Source: Blastococcus atacamensis (GTDB lineage: Bacteria > Actinomycetota > Actinomycetes > Mycobacteriales > Geodermatophilaceae). Taken from it: a stretch of DNA of 64,000 nt. The stretch covers positions 1-64,000 of the forward strand of contig NZ_POQU01000011.1 in assembly GCF_002938425.1 (NCBI RefSeq). Reading direction: 5' to 3'. Below are positions 42,387 through 51,870 of the stretch, one piece after another; positions within the stretch are counted from its first letter, which is position 1; every line of letters begins with the position of its first letter. The position numbers were made by a program, and so were the translations under genes. A model generated the notes under the pieces. That model made no database searches, was not told the origin of the DNA, and saw only the letters and a list, made by a program, of their open reading frames with translations.

Positions 42387-44195
42387 TCAGAAGGGCGGGA
42401 GGTCGAGGTCGCTGCCGAAGCGGGGCACGTGGCCGACCAGCACCTGCCCGCTGGGCATGGTGACCGCCAGAGCACCCTGTTCGCCCTCGTCGAAGCGCCA
42501 GCCCGGCGCCTGGTGCCTGAGCCGGTGATGGTGTTCGCACAGGCAGCAGAGGTTCTCGTGCGAGGTCGTCCCGTGGGGCCATTCGCGCCGATGGTCGAGG
42601 TCACAGGTGCGCGCACGGGCGCGGCAACCCGGGAAACGGCAGCGCCGGTCGCGCAGTCGGACGAAGCGATCCAGAGCCGCCCCCGGGGTGTACCCGTCAC
42701 TCGGTGAGGGCGGGCCAAGGGCCGATCCGCAGCGGATGCCCGCAGCGTCGGTCAGCGCGACCAGACTTCCCCGCAGCTTGTCCACGACGGCGATCTGCGG
42801 CCGGTGCGCGAGACCCGTCCCGTCGACGTCGCGCACGCCGATCAGCGCTCCCACGTCCAGGAGTGCGCGCTGCTCGCCGTCGGTCCAGGTGCCGTCGAGG
42901 ACCGCCTGCTTCGCACCGGTCAGCGCCTCCCCCGCCGCGGCCTCGTCCCGCGCCCGGGCCAGCGCGAGCCACTCACTCAGCGTGCGGTCCTCCACGGGCG
43001 TGGGCGTGAGTGCTGACGGGGATCGGAGCGCATGGGGCGGCTCGAGGTCTCGGTCGGGCAGCTCCGCGACACCGGGCGCGGGGTCGGGCAGCTCCGCGAC
43101 ATCGGGCGCGGGGTCGGGCAGCTCCGCGACATCGGGCGCGGGGTCGGGCACCTCCGCGACATCGGGCGCGGGGCGGGGTAGCAGGCCGAGCGTGTACGCG
43201 AGCTCGCGAACCATCGCGGCCGACACCAGCATGCCCTCGACCTGCCCCGGCTCGGCCCCACCCAGCATCGTCTCCAGCGTGGCCACGAGGGTGAGCGCGA
43301 CGGTGACCGGCGGCATCCCGTGCTCGCCCCGCCGCAGGATCAGCTCTTGGACGCAGTCGGCCATGCGTTGCTGCTTGGTCCGCTCGTCCCCCTCGACCCG
43401 GGCCGCCTCCGCGTACTCCTCCAGCGCTCGGTAGATGGCCGCCGCGGCCGGCAACGGCAGGTCCAAGGAGATCGTCGCCGTGCCGTCGCGGCGGTCGTGC
43501 AACCGCACGCCCCGCTCCCGGACCGCGGCCACCAGCTTGCGCGCGGCGGCATCAGCGTCCTTGCGGAGCACGATCCGCCGCGCGCAGTCGCCCAGCTGAG
43601 GGGGCGTCTTGCGACCGCGCAGGCCAAGCACGTGCGCCTCGATCTCGGCGCGCAGCGCATCGTCCTCGACCGGCCCCACGACGTTCACCATCTGCCGCGC
43701 ATGAGCCGGGCTCAGCTCACCGCGGGCCAGCAGGGCGAGGGTTCCCGGCAACCGATCCGCCAGCACCAGCGAATCAGACAGCTGAGCACCTGCGGCCGCC
43801 GAGGTGATCCCCAGCGTGGGCGCCACCTCGTCGACCGCCCACTCGCTCACCTCCGACAGGACGGCCGGCCGGGCGGCCCGGGTGGCCGCCGACATGGCCC
43901 CCCGCTCGCCGGGTTGCCGGTCCAGCACCGAGGACGGGCGGCACCCGGCGAAGGCGGCCAGGGAGGTCGCGACCACAGCAGACAGCCGGGCGATCTGCCG
44001 TGACGCCTCGGCGGCCCGCTCCAGGTGGTCGGCGCCGACCTCCAGCAACCGCCGCAGATCCGTCGGCCCCGCCTCTTCGGCCGCGGCGTCGTCCCCGCCG
44101 TGCGGACCCGAAGCGGACTGACCGGCAGCCCATTCCCACACCTCCGGGAGCGGGTGGATCAGTTCGATCACCAACCGCGTGCGGCGAGTCAGCAC
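42387..44195 (-). CDS. DUF222/HNH endonuclease (13E12-repeat-like family)
   Basis: It has 602 residues. The N-terminal ~300 residues form the helical DUF222 domain (LLARGELSPAHARQMVNVVG is typical). A Pro/Ala/Asp linker of four 10-residue repeats follows. The C-terminal HNH domain has RDRRCRFPGCRARARTCDLD, then HRREWPHGTTSHENLCCLCEHHH (shown as DLDHRREWPHG and CCLCEHHHRLRH), with zinc-type Cys pairs and catalytic His. Members are abundant and often repetitive in actinobacterial genomes. They may be mobile or recombination-prone, but no terminal repeats are visible here. A perfect SOS box lies in its promoter. Confidence 0.88.
   Translation of the reverse strand: MLTRRTRLVIELIHPLPEVWEWAAGQSASGPHGGDDAAAEEAGPTDLRRLLEVGADHLERAAEASRQIARLSAVVATSLAAFAGCRPSSVLDRQPGERGAMSAATRAARPAVLSEVSEWAVDEVAPTLGITSAAAGAQLSDSLVLADRLPGTLALLARGELSPAHARQMVNVVGPVEDDALRAEIEAHVLGLRGRKTPPQLGDCARRIVLRKDADAAARKLVAAVRERGVRLHDRRDGTATISLDLPLPAAAAIYRALEEYAEAARVEGDERTKQQRMADCVQELILRRGEHGMPPVTVALTLVATLETMLGGAEPGQVEGMLVSAAMVRELAYTLGLLPRPAPDVAEVPDPAPDVAELPDPAPDVAELPDPAPGVAELPDRDLEPPHALRSPSALTPTPVEDRTLSEWLALARARDEAAAGEALTGAKQAVLDGTWTDGEQRALLDVGALIGVRDVDGTGLAHRPQIAVVDKLRGSLVALTDAAGIRCGSALGPPSPSDGYTPGAALDRFVRLRDRRCRFPGCRARARTCDLDHRREWPHGTTSHENLCCLCEHHHRLRHQAPGWRFDEGEQGALAVTMPSGQVLVGHVPRFGSDLDLPPF
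43051..43170 (-). repeat. Four 30-bp in-frame tandem repeats in the HNH gene
   Basis: Units at 43051, 43081, 43111 and 43141 encode PDPAPDVAEL-type decapeptides. The last three differ by only one or two bases. They form the linker between DUF222 and HNH. Length variation between strains is likely. Confidence 0.92.
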
Positions 44196-44253
44196 ACCGG
44201 CCAGGGCACCCTCGACCCGGGACCTGACGTCCCCGTCGTCGAGGACCGCACCA

Positions 44254-44269
44254 TCGAACGTGTGTTCGA
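44254..44269. promoter_or_regulatory. LexA-binding SOS box upstream of the HNH gene
   Basis: TCGAACGTGTGTTCGA matches the actinobacterial/Bacillus-type SOS box (TCGAAC-N4-GTTCGA) exactly. A -10 hexamer TAGGAT (44274-44269) abuts it, so LexA would block transcription of the HNH endonuclease until DNA damage. The leader to the GTG at 44195 is about 65 nt. Confidence 0.8.
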
Positions 44270-44337
44270 TCCTACCGTCGAGACGCCGGTCGCACCACCG
44301 CTGTCATCGACGTGTGGATGACGTCGACTCGCCCGTC

Positions 44338-45603
44338 TCAGTGCGGAGCGTCGCCGGAACGGTGGCGATCGGCTTCCTCGTGCCCGCCGGGTCCGGCGAA
44401 CGTCTGGGAGCGCTCCTTCCCCTCAGCGCTGCCGGAGAAGACCGTCGTGTTCTCGGCGGATTCCGGCACTCCGGCCGGCTCGTCCGCAGGTCCCGGCGCT
44501 CCGGCCGGCTCGGGCGCGGGTACCGGCACCGCGCGCTCCAGGCGCACGCGCGGCAGAGCCGTGGCCTGCTGACGCAGCCAGCGGACCAGCCCTTCGCGCA
44601 CCTCGCACCGCAGGTCCCACAGCGACCCGGCGTCCCCGGCGCTGACCAGCGCACGCAGGCGCACCACGGAGCCGACGGCGTCGGTCACCTGGAGCACCCC
44701 GGTGCGCCCGTCCCACAGCTGCGAGCCGGCCAGGAGCCGGGCGAGCTCACCGCGCACCTGCTCCACCGGCACGTTCCAGTCGACGTCGAGTTCGACGGTG
44801 CCGAGGAGGGCTGATGCGGTGCGCGTCCAGTTGGCGAACGGGGTCGTCGTGAAGTACGTGGAGGGCAGGATCAGCCGCCGGTCGTCCCAGACGTGGACGA
44901 CGACGTAGGTCAGCGTGATCTCCTCGATCCGGCCCCACTCCTCCTCGACGACCACGACGTCGTCGACCCGGATGGCGTCGGTGAACGCCAGTTGCAGCCC
45001 GGCGAAGACGTTGGCCAGCGAGGTCTGCGCCGCCAGGCCGGCGACGATCGAGATGACGCCCGCGCTGGCCAGGATGCCGGCCCCGGCGGCCCGGGCGGCC
45101 GGAAAGGTGAGGAGCATGGCGGCGACCGTCAGGACACCGACGAGGACGACGCCCAGCCTCCGCAGCAGCGAGATCTGCGTGCGGACCCGGCGGGCGTGCC
45201 GGTTGTCCACGACGTCCACGTCGTACCGCGCCCGGGTGAGGTCCGCCGCCACGTAGACCACCGCGGCGACCAGCCAGCCGATCGCGGCGATGAGACCGAG
45301 CGCGAGCGCGTGCACGACCGGTCCACGCCACTCCCCTACCTCCGTAGCGGCCTGCAGGACGGTGATGACGGCGGCGGTGACCAGCAGCAGCCGCAGCGGC
45401 GTCCGGCCGCGCCGGGAGAGGCCGGCCAGCACCGGCGACCGCCGAGCCAGCCGGCCGGTCACGGCGCCGATCAGCAGCCCGACCAGCCAGGCGACGGCGA
45501 CGGCGCCGGCGAGCACGAGGAGCACCTGCCAGGTCTCCGCCGGCATGGCGACCTCGACGTCGGCGACGGCCAGGTTCACGGGCGGGCGGGCGGTGTCCGA
45601 CAC
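44338..45603 (-). CDS. Small-conductance mechanosensitive channel (MscS family)
   Basis: Osmotic-release channel of 421 residues. Hydrophobic segments are at ~20-42, ~60-80, ~90-110 and ~145-165. The pore-lining and beta domain follow: ILASAGVISIVAGLAAQTSL, ANVFAGLQLAFTDAIRVDD, VVVEEEWGRIEEI and LPSTYFTTTPFANWTR. The C-terminal ~60 residues are an unusual Pro/Ala/Glu-rich tail. The GTG at 45603 has AGGAG 10 nt upstream. An ATG at 45546 with GAGG is an alternative start. Confidence 0.9.
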   Translation of the reverse strand: MSDTARPPVNLAVADVEVAMPAETWQVLLVLAGAVAVAWLVGLLIGAVTGRLARRSPVLAGLSRRGRTPLRLLLVTAAVITVLQAATEVGEWRGPVVHALALGLIAAIGWLVAAVVYVAADLTRARYDVDVVDNRHARRVRTQISLLRRLGVVLVGVLTVAAMLLTFPAARAAGAGILASAGVISIVAGLAAQTSLANVFAGLQLAFTDAIRVDDVVVVEEEWGRIEEITLTYVVVHVWDDRRLILPSTYFTTTPFANWTRTASALLGTVELDVDWNVPVEQVRGELARLLAGSQLWDGRTGVLQVTDAVGSVVRLRALVSAGDAGSLWDLRCEVREGLVRWLRQQATALPRVRLERAVPVPAPEPAGAPGPADEPAGVPESAENTTVFSGSAEGKERSQTFAGPGGHEEADRHRSGDAPH

Positions 45604-45679
45604 CAGGGAATCACTCCTCTCGATGGCACGGCGCCGGTCGGGAGGGGTCGCCGGCGCGGACCCACCGTACGAAGTCCCC

Positions 45680-46591
45680 CTAGTGCGACCGGGCCGCCGC
45701 CTGCGCGTCCAGTTCCCCTGCGTAGCGGCGCACGGCCTCCCGCAGCGCGTCCTCGACGTCCCAACCGCGGCCCTCAGCAGCGGCGACGACGGCGAGCAGC
45801 CGCTCCCCCAGCTCCTCGGGACTGCCCGCGGAGACCTCCGCCGGCGCGGGTGTCGCGAGCCCGGCACGCCCGGCCCGCCGCACCAGCGCCGCACCCCAGG
45901 AGGCGGCCGGCTGCGACCGGGAGACCCCCTCGGTCGGCGAGCTGCGCTGCTTCTCCGCCTTCTTGATCTCCTCCCAGCCGGCCTCGACCTGCGCGACATC
46001 GCGAGGGCCTGCGTCCCCGAACACGTGCGGGTGCCGGCGGACCAGCTTGTCGACGAGGTCGCCGGCGACGTCGTCGACGTCGAAGCGGCGGTCGGGGCTG
46101 GCCTCGGCGGCGACGCGCGCGTGGAAGACGACCTGCAGCAGCACGTCGCCCAGCTCCTCGCGCATGCCGACGGCGTCGTCGTCGACGATCGCGTCGTAGG
46201 CCTCGTGCGCCTCCTCCAGCAGATAGCCGCGCAGCGAGGCGTGCGTCTGCTCGGCGTCCCAGGGACAGCCTCCGGGCGAGCGCAGCCGGTCCATGACGGC
46301 GACGACGTCCAGCAGCCGGGCACCGGCGGGCTCGGGCGTGCCCTCCACCGCGGGCGCGGCCACGTCGTCCCCGGCCGCGACCAGCAGCACCACCTCCCCG
46401 GGCAGCGCCCCCGCCGCGGCCGCGTCGGCGACGTCGACGACCTCGAGGCCGTCGGCGCGCAGCACCTCGGCGGTCGCGGCTGCGCCGGGCAGTGCCGCGA
46501 GCGGCGCTCCGGAGGAGACCGCCCGCCAGCCGGCGGGGCCCAGCAGGCCGGGGAGTCGGGGGCTGACGGGAACGGCGAGCGCTACGGGCAC
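45680..46591 (-). CDS. mazG: Nucleoside triphosphate pyrophosphohydrolase MazG
   Basis: Hydrolyses (d)NTPs, including damaged ones, to the monophosphate. It has 303 residues. The MazG core starts at ~residue 95: LRSPGGCPWDAEQTHASLRG, then the EExxE motif LLEEAHEAYDAI and the EExxD pair MREELGDVLLQVVFHAR. An N-terminal ~90-residue extension, Ala/Val-rich, is typical of actinobacterial MazG (Rv1021-like). It is 4 bp downstream of the lipoprotein gene and probably in an operon with it. Confidence 0.93.
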   Translation of the reverse strand: MPVALAVPVSPRLPGLLGPAGWRAVSSGAPLAALPGAAATAEVLRADGLEVVDVADAAAAGALPGEVVLLVAAGDDVAAPAVEGTPEPAGARLLDVVAVMDRLRSPGGCPWDAEQTHASLRGYLLEEAHEAYDAIVDDDAVGMREELGDVLLQVVFHARVAAEASPDRRFDVDDVAGDLVDKLVRRHPHVFGDAGPRDVAQVEAGWEEIKKAEKQRSSPTEGVSRSQPAASWGAALVRRAGRAGLATPAPAEVSAGSPEELGERLLAVVAAAEGRGWDVEDALREAVRRYAGELDAQAAARSH

Positions 46592-46595
46592 CCGG

Positions 46596-47603
46596 TCAGT
46601 CTGCCGCGCCGCCCTCCGGGGCGTCGGCGGCCGCGTCGTCGAGCAGGTCGACCACGCCGCCCTCGCCCACGACCAGCCGGCCCTCCTCGAGGACGCCGTA
46701 CCGCGGGTTCACCCGCACGTCGAGGTCCTCGCGCACCTCGTCGACCTGCTCGGCACCCGCGGCGTCGACCGGACCGGCGGCCTCCTCCTCCAGCCGCACC
46801 CGGGTGTCCTCGAACGTCGGGACGGTCGAGGAGACGAGGAAGCCCACGACCACGCCGCCGACCTCGGGGACCGGCAGCGTGAACCCGGAGCCGGGCGGCG
46901 TGAGCTGCAGCTGGTCGGCCAGCAGCGGCGGGATCTCCTGGATCCGCTGGGACCGCAGCTCGGGGAGCGTGTACTGCCCGGGGTACCGGGCGGCGACCTC
47001 GGCGTACCGGCCGGGCGCACCGGTGAGCTCGGCGAGCAGTGCGGTCGCCGTGGGCTGGTCGGGCACCGTCACGTAGCCGAACTCGAGGGTCGTGAGCTCG
47101 GGCCGGACCTGCTCGTACCGCGCCCGCAGGGCCTCCTCCGCCAGCGGTCCGGCCTCGCCCTCGCGGTCGGCCAGCTCCCGCCGCAGCAGTTGCTGGCGCA
47201 CGGTCTCGCGCACGTCGGCCCGGCTCAGGCCCTGCTGCTCGGCGACCGCCCGGTAGGCCGCGTCGGGGTCGTCGGTGCCCAGCAGCTGGCCGATCCGCCG
47301 GGAGACGTCGTCCTCGTCGATGCGCACGTCGTAGCGCTCGGCCGCCGCGGCGTAGACCTCGGAGTCGACCAGGGTGTCCAGCACCCGCCGGGTGAAGTCG
47401 TCCTCCCGGCCCTCGGCGAAGGCGGCGACGCCGCCCTCCGCGAGCCGCTCGCGGACAGCGGCGTCCAGCTCGGCCACCGTGACCTGCTCGTCGCCGACGT
47501 ACGCAGCGACGTCGGGCGCGGATCGGCAGCCGGCGAGGATCGGCAGGGCAGCGGCCACCAGCAGGACGGCGGCCCGTGCGCGGGGAGCTCGACGCGTCAG
47601 CAC
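46596..47603 (-). CDS. SurA/PrsA-like N-domain lipoprotein
   Basis: Predicted lipid-anchored folding factor of 335 residues. The signal peptide ends in the lipobox LPILAGC (Cys ~25). The SurA_N-like region follows, with VGDEQVTVAELDAAVRERLA and FTRRVLDTLVDSEVYAAAAE. No clear parvulin PPIase catalytic domain is visible in the C-terminal half. The GTG at 47603 follows GAGTCT by 6 nt, in leaderless geometry; a GTG at 47621 is an alternative. It lies between mfd and mazG. Confidence 0.85.
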   Translation of the reverse strand: MLTRRAPRARAAVLLVAAALPILAGCRSAPDVAAYVGDEQVTVAELDAAVRERLAEGGVAAFAEGREDDFTRRVLDTLVDSEVYAAAAERYDVRIDEDDVSRRIGQLLGTDDPDAAYRAVAEQQGLSRADVRETVRQQLLRRELADREGEAGPLAEEALRARYEQVRPELTTLEFGYVTVPDQPTATALLAELTGAPGRYAEVAARYPGQYTLPELRSQRIQEIPPLLADQLQLTPPGSGFTLPVPEVGGVVVGFLVSSTVPTFEDTRVRLEEEAAGPVDAAGAEQVDEVREDLDVRVNPRYGVLEEGRLVVGEGGVVDLLDDAAADAPEGGAAD

Positions 47604-47654
47604 GCGGGGAGACTCCCACACCTCGTGTGACCCGCGCCGCAGCCGCCCCGGTCC

Positions 47655-47711
47655 GGCCCCGTCCGGAGGCTCGCCGAGAGCGTGCGAGCGGGAAGAGGGA
47701 CGGGGTCCTTC
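47655..47711 (-). terminator. Terminator-like hairpin, family copy C
   Basis: It follows the mfd stop by one base. On the + strand the arms are GGCCCCGTCC (47655-47664) and GGACGGGGTCC (47698-47708), with the loop motif GAGCGTGCGAGC. Related to copies at 28503, 38690 and 40302. Confidence 0.65.
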
Positions 47712-47712
47712 G

Positions 47713-50700
47713 TCAGGAGGCGGCGGCGACCGGGACGTCGAGGACCGCGGTCAGCACCGAGTGCAGGTGGTCCAGCAGGGCGACGTCGCGCAGCGGGGTG
47801 CGGCGGTCGGGACCGACCGGCATCTTGAGCACGATCGTCTCCACCGCGGCCTTGTAGGAGGCCCCCTCGGCCAGGCGGGCCAGCCGCATCTGCTTGGACT
47901 CCGGCAGCGCCACCGGGCCGACCCGGATCGCCCGGCCCTGCAGCGACACCTCGGTGATGCCCAGCGCCCGCATGGCGACCCGGAACCGGGCGACGGCGAG
48001 CAGGTTGAGCACCGGCGCCGGCGGAGCGCCGTACCGGTCGGTGAGCTCGTCGAGCACCGCGTGCGCCTGCTCCTCGTCGGAGATGGCGGCCACCTTCCGG
48101 TAGGCCTCCATCCGAAGGCGCTCGCCGGGCACGTAGTCGTGCGGCAGGTGCGCGTCCACCGGCAGGTCGACCCGGACCTCGACCGGCTCGGCGGGGGCCT
48201 CCTCGCCGGTGACCTGGGCGCGGTAGTCGGCCACGGCCTCGCCGACCAGCCGCACGTACAGGTCGAAGCCGACGCCGGCGATGTGCCCGGACTGCTCGCC
48301 GCCGAGCAGGTTGCCCGAGCCGCGGATCTCCAGGTCTTTCATCGCCACGGCCATGCCGGCGCCGAGGTCGGTGTTGTTGGCGATCGTGGTGAGCCGGTCC
48401 ACCGAGGTCTCGGTGAGCGTGCGCGACGGGTCGTAGGTGAAGTAGGCGTACGCGCGTTCCCGCCCGCGACCGACGCGACCGCGGATCTGGTGCAGCTGGG
48501 AGAGGCCGAAGGTGTCGGCGCGGTCGACGATGAGGGTGTTGGCGTTCGGGATGTCCAGGCCGGACTCGACGATCGTGGTCGCGACCAGCACGTCGTACTC
48601 CTTCTCCCAGAAGCCGACCATCACCTTCTCCAGCTCGGCCTCGCTCATCTGGCCGTGGCCCACGGCCACCCGGGCCTCGGGCACGAGGGCGCGGATCTTC
48701 GCGGCGGCCTTGTCGATGGACTGCACGCGGTTGTGGATCACGAAGACCTGGCCGTCGCGGAGCAGCTCGCGGCGGATCGCCGCGGCCATCTGCTTGTCGT
48801 TCCAGGCGCCCACGTAGGTGAGCACCGGGTGCCGCTCCTCGGGCGGGGTGAGGATCGTCGACATCTCACGGATGCCGGTGAGGCTCATCTCCAGGGTGCG
48901 CGGGATCGGGGTCGCCGACATCGAGAGGACGTCGACGGCCGTCCGCATCGTCTTCAGGTACTCCTTGTGCTCGACGCCGAACCGCTGCTCCTCGTCGACG
49001 ATGACCAGGCCCAGGTCCTTCCACCGGGTCGTCGGCTGCAGCAGCCGGTGCGTGCCGACCAGGATGTCGATCTCGCCGGCGGCCAGCTGGCGGAGGATCT
49101 CGGTCGTCTCCTTGTCCGACTGGAACCGGGAGAGCACCTTCACCGTCACGGGGAACTGGGCGACCCGCTCGGAGAAGGTCTTGACGTGCTGGTTGGCCAG
49201 CAGCGTCGTCGGCACGAGGACCGCGACCTGCTTGCCGTCCTGCACGGCCTTGAACGCCGCCCGGATGGCGATCTCGGTCTTCCCGTAACCGACGTCGCCG
49301 CAGATGATCCGGTCCATCGGGACCGTCTGCTGCATGTCGGCCTTGACCTCGTCGATGGCGGCGAGCTGGTCGGGGGTCTCCTGGAAGGGGAAGGCGTCCT
49401 CCAGCTCGCGCTGCCAGACGGTGTCCGGGCCGAAGGCGTGACCCTTCGTCGCCATGCGGGCGGAGTAGAGCCGGATCAGCTCGCCGGCGATCTGCTTGAC
49501 CGCCTTGCGGGCCTTGCTCTTGGTGTTCTTCCAGTCCGCACCGCCGAGCTTGGACAGCGCCGGGGCCTCACCGCCCACGTACCGGGTGAGCTGGTCGAGG
49601 GAGTCGGTGGGGACGAACAGCCGGTCCGGCGGCTGGTTCCGCCGCGACGCCGCGTACTCCACGATCAGGTAGTCGCGCTGCCCGCCGTTGACGGTGCGGC
49701 TGATCATCTCGATGTAACGGCCGATGCCGTGCTGCTCGTGGACGACGAGGTCGCCCGGCTGCAGCTGGACCAGGTCGACGGCGTTGCGCCGGCGGGCGGG
49801 CATCTTCGTGGCGTCGCGCATCGAGGTGCCGCGCTGGCCCGTGAGGTCGTGCTCGGTCACCAGCGCCAGGCCGATGCCGGGGAAGGCGAAGCCCGTCTCG
49901 ATGTTGCCCTGGGTCACGTGGGTGAGCCCCGCGTCCGGCGCCCGGTCGAGGTCGGGCACCAGCCGGACACCGAGCTCGGCCTGGCCGAACTGGTCGGCGG
50001 CCCGCTGCGCGGGACCGGGACCGGCGAAGGTGACGACGACCCGCCAGCCGTCGCGGTGCCAGGCGCGCTGCTGCTCGATCGCCGTGCCGACGTCACCGGC
50101 GAAGCGGTCGACGACGGTCGCGTCGAGGGTGACCTGCCGGTCGTCGTCGACCGCCTGGAGCGTGAACGACCCGGTGGTCCACCAGGGCAGGCCGCGGCTG
50201 CGGGCGGCGGACTCGACATCGGCGAGGTCGCGGAAGGACGACGCCCCCAGGTCCAGCGGGGCCTCCCCCGCCTCGGCGGCCATCGCCCAGGACGCGGCGA
50301 GGAACTCCTCGGCGGTGCTGACCAGGTCAGCGGCACGGCTGCGCACCCGCTCCGGGTCGCAGACCAGCACGTGGGTGCCGGCGGGCACGAGGTCGGTGAG
50401 CAGCTGCATCGCCGCTGAGCTGCCCCCACCCGCCCCGCCGGCACCGATCAGCGCGGGCGTCAGGGACTCCATGCCCTCCACGGCGATGCCCTCGGCCAGC
50501 TTGCCGAGCACCTCGATCAGGCCCGGGTGCTCGACCGCCAGGGCAGCCGCGCGGGCACGGACCTCCTCGGTGAGCAGCAGCTCGCGGCACGGCGGGGCCC
50601 ACAGCCGCTCCGGCCGCTCGTCGAGGGACCGCTGGTCGGCGGCGGAGAAGTACCGGAGCTCGTCGACCTCGTCGCCCCAGAACTCCACCCGGACCGGGTG

Positions 50701-51282
50701 CGGCTCGGTGGGCGGGAAGACGTCGAGCAGACCGCCGCGGACGGCGAACTCGCCGCGCTTCTCCACCAGCTCCACGCGGGTGTAGGCGGCGTCGGACAGC
50801 GCTCGGGCGACCGTCTCCAGGTCGGCGGAGTCCCCCGGCCGCAGCTCGACCGGCACCAGGTCGCCGAGCCCCGGAGCGAGCGGCTGCAGCACGCTGCGCA
50901 CGGGGGCGACGAGGACGTCGACCGTGCCGTTGGCACCCGGGTGGGTGAGGTCGCGCAGCACGGCCAGCCGGCGGCCGACGGTGTCGGCCCGGGGGCTGAG
51001 CCGCTCGTGCGGAAGGGTCTCCCACGCGGGGAAGGTTTCGATCCGCCGCTGCGGGAGGAAGCAGCGCAGCAGGTCCGCGGCCGCGTCGGCGTCGCGCTCG
51101 CCGGCGGTGACCAGGAGGACCGGCACGCCGTCGCCCCCGCCGGCGGCGGCCAGGACCGCGGCGACGAGCGGCTGTACGGCCGGGGGCGCCGTGACGGCGA
51201 GCTCCGCATTGCCCGCGGCAGCCGCCACGCGGGCCATGCCGGGGTCGGTGAGGACGACGTCGAGCACGCCGCGCAGGGTCAC
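47713..51282 (-). CDS. mfd: Transcription-repair coupling factor Mfd
   Basis: Displaces stalled RNA polymerase and recruits UvrA. It has 1189 residues, the normal size. The UvrB-like N-terminal domain (~1-350) is followed by the RNA-polymerase interaction region around GDLVVHEQHGIGRYIEM. The RecG-like motor has Walker A ICGDVGYGKTEIA, DEEQ box LVIVDEEQRFGVEH and motif VI QIRGRVGRGRERAYAYF. The C-terminal TRCF domain follows. AGGAG lies 9 nt before the GTG start. The hairpin at 47655 directly follows. Confidence 0.97.
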   Translation of the reverse strand: MTLRGVLDVVLTDPGMARVAAAAGNAELAVTAPPAVQPLVAAVLAAAGGGDGVPVLLVTAGERDADAAADLLRCFLPQRRIETFPAWETLPHERLSPRADTVGRRLAVLRDLTHPGANGTVDVLVAPVRSVLQPLAPGLGDLVPVELRPGDSADLETVARALSDAAYTRVELVEKRGEFAVRGGLLDVFPPTEPHPVRVEFWGDEVDELRYFSAADQRSLDERPERLWAPPCRELLLTEEVRARAAALAVEHPGLIEVLGKLAEGIAVEGMESLTPALIGAGGAGGGSSAAMQLLTDLVPAGTHVLVCDPERVRSRAADLVSTAEEFLAASWAMAAEAGEAPLDLGASSFRDLADVESAARSRGLPWWTTGSFTLQAVDDDRQVTLDATVVDRFAGDVGTAIEQQRAWHRDGWRVVVTFAGPGPAQRAADQFGQAELGVRLVPDLDRAPDAGLTHVTQGNIETGFAFPGIGLALVTEHDLTGQRGTSMRDATKMPARRRNAVDLVQLQPGDLVVHEQHGIGRYIEMISRTVNGGQRDYLIVEYAASRRNQPPDRLFVPTDSLDQLTRYVGGEAPALSKLGGADWKNTKSKARKAVKQIAGELIRLYSARMATKGHAFGPDTVWQRELEDAFPFQETPDQLAAIDEVKADMQQTVPMDRIICGDVGYGKTEIAIRAAFKAVQDGKQVAVLVPTTLLANQHVKTFSERVAQFPVTVKVLSRFQSDKETTEILRQLAAGEIDILVGTHRLLQPTTRWKDLGLVIVDEEQRFGVEHKEYLKTMRTAVDVLSMSATPIPRTLEMSLTGIREMSTILTPPEERHPVLTYVGAWNDKQMAAAIRRELLRDGQVFVIHNRVQSIDKAAAKIRALVPEARVAVGHGQMSEAELEKVMVGFWEKEYDVLVATTIVESGLDIPNANTLIVDRADTFGLSQLHQIRGRVGRGRERAYAYFTYDPSRTLTETSVDRLTTIANNTDLGAGMAVAMKDLEIRGSGNLLGGEQSGHIAGVGFDLYVRLVGEAVADYRAQVTGEEAPAEPVEVRVDLPVDAHLPHDYVPGERLRMEAYRKVAAISDEEQAHAVLDELTDRYGAPPAPVLNLLAVARFRVAMRALGITEVSLQGRAIRVGPVALPESKQMRLARLAEGASYKAAVETIVLKMPVGPDRRTPLRDVALLDHLHSVLTAVLDVPVAAAS

Positions 51283-51381
51283 GCTTCTCTACTCCTGAGG
51301 TTCGGACGGCCGCACGGTGCCGCCGAATGCGGCAGGGGCCGGTCCCAGGCTAGACGGCGGGGCCGACACGCGCCGTCGAGC

Positions 51382-51870
51382 TCAGGACGTGCGGGCCGAG
51401 GCCTTCCGACCCACCGGCTCACCGGCGTCGATGGCCGCCAGGGTCTTGCGCAGGATCGTGCTCGAGGTGTGCATCGTGTACGGGAAGTAGTGCACCCGGA
51501 CGCCGACTTCGGCGAAGTCGCGCTCGAGCTTCTCGCCCTTGGCGGTGCCCCGCCAGTCGTCGCCCTTGAAGATGACGTCGAACCGGACGTCGCGCCAGGT
51601 GTCGATCTTGTCGGGGACGACCTCGGCGTGGACGGCGTCGACGAACCGCAGGTTGCTGACGATCTCCATGCGCTCGGCGAGCGGGATGACCGGAGCGCGG
51701 CCCTTGGTCAGCAGGAGCATCTCGTCGGAGACCACCCCGGCGATCAGCCGGTCGCAGTGCTCGGCGGCGTGCTTGAGCAGGTTCAGGTGCCCGACGTGGA
51801 AGAGGTCGTAGGCACCAGGGGCGTACCCGATGACCTCGCCGCTCCGCCGAGATGCGCTGTCCGTCGCCAT
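51382..51870 (-). CDS. Cytidylyltransferase-like protein (glycerol-3-phosphate cytidylyltransferase type)
   Basis: It has 162 residues. The nucleotidyltransferase HxGH motif is GAYDLFHVGHLNLLKHA. FKGDDWRGTAKG and the C-terminal MHTSSTILRKTL (ISSTxIR-type) are typical of TagD-like enzymes. It would activate glycerol phosphate or a related polyol phosphate with CTP for a surface polymer. The ATG at 51870 has AGGGGG 6 nt upstream. It is divergent from the Wzz-like gene and at the edge of the surface-polysaccharide locus. Confidence 0.88.
   Translation of the reverse strand: MATDSASRRSGEVIGYAPGAYDLFHVGHLNLLKHAAEHCDRLIAGVVSDEMLLLTKGRAPVIPLAERMEIVSNLRFVDAVHAEVVPDKIDTWRDVRFDVIFKGDDWRGTAKGEKLERDFAEVGVRVHYFPYTMHTSSTILRKTLAAIDAGEPVGRKASARTS

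Noticed and set aside
43051-43170. Possible CRISPR array (regular 30-bp repeats)
   Set aside because: The units are directly tandem without spacers, are in frame within the HNH gene, and no cas genes are near.
42387-44195. Complete mobile element carrying the HNH gene
   Set aside because: No terminal inverted repeats, target-site duplication or integrase was seen at its borders.
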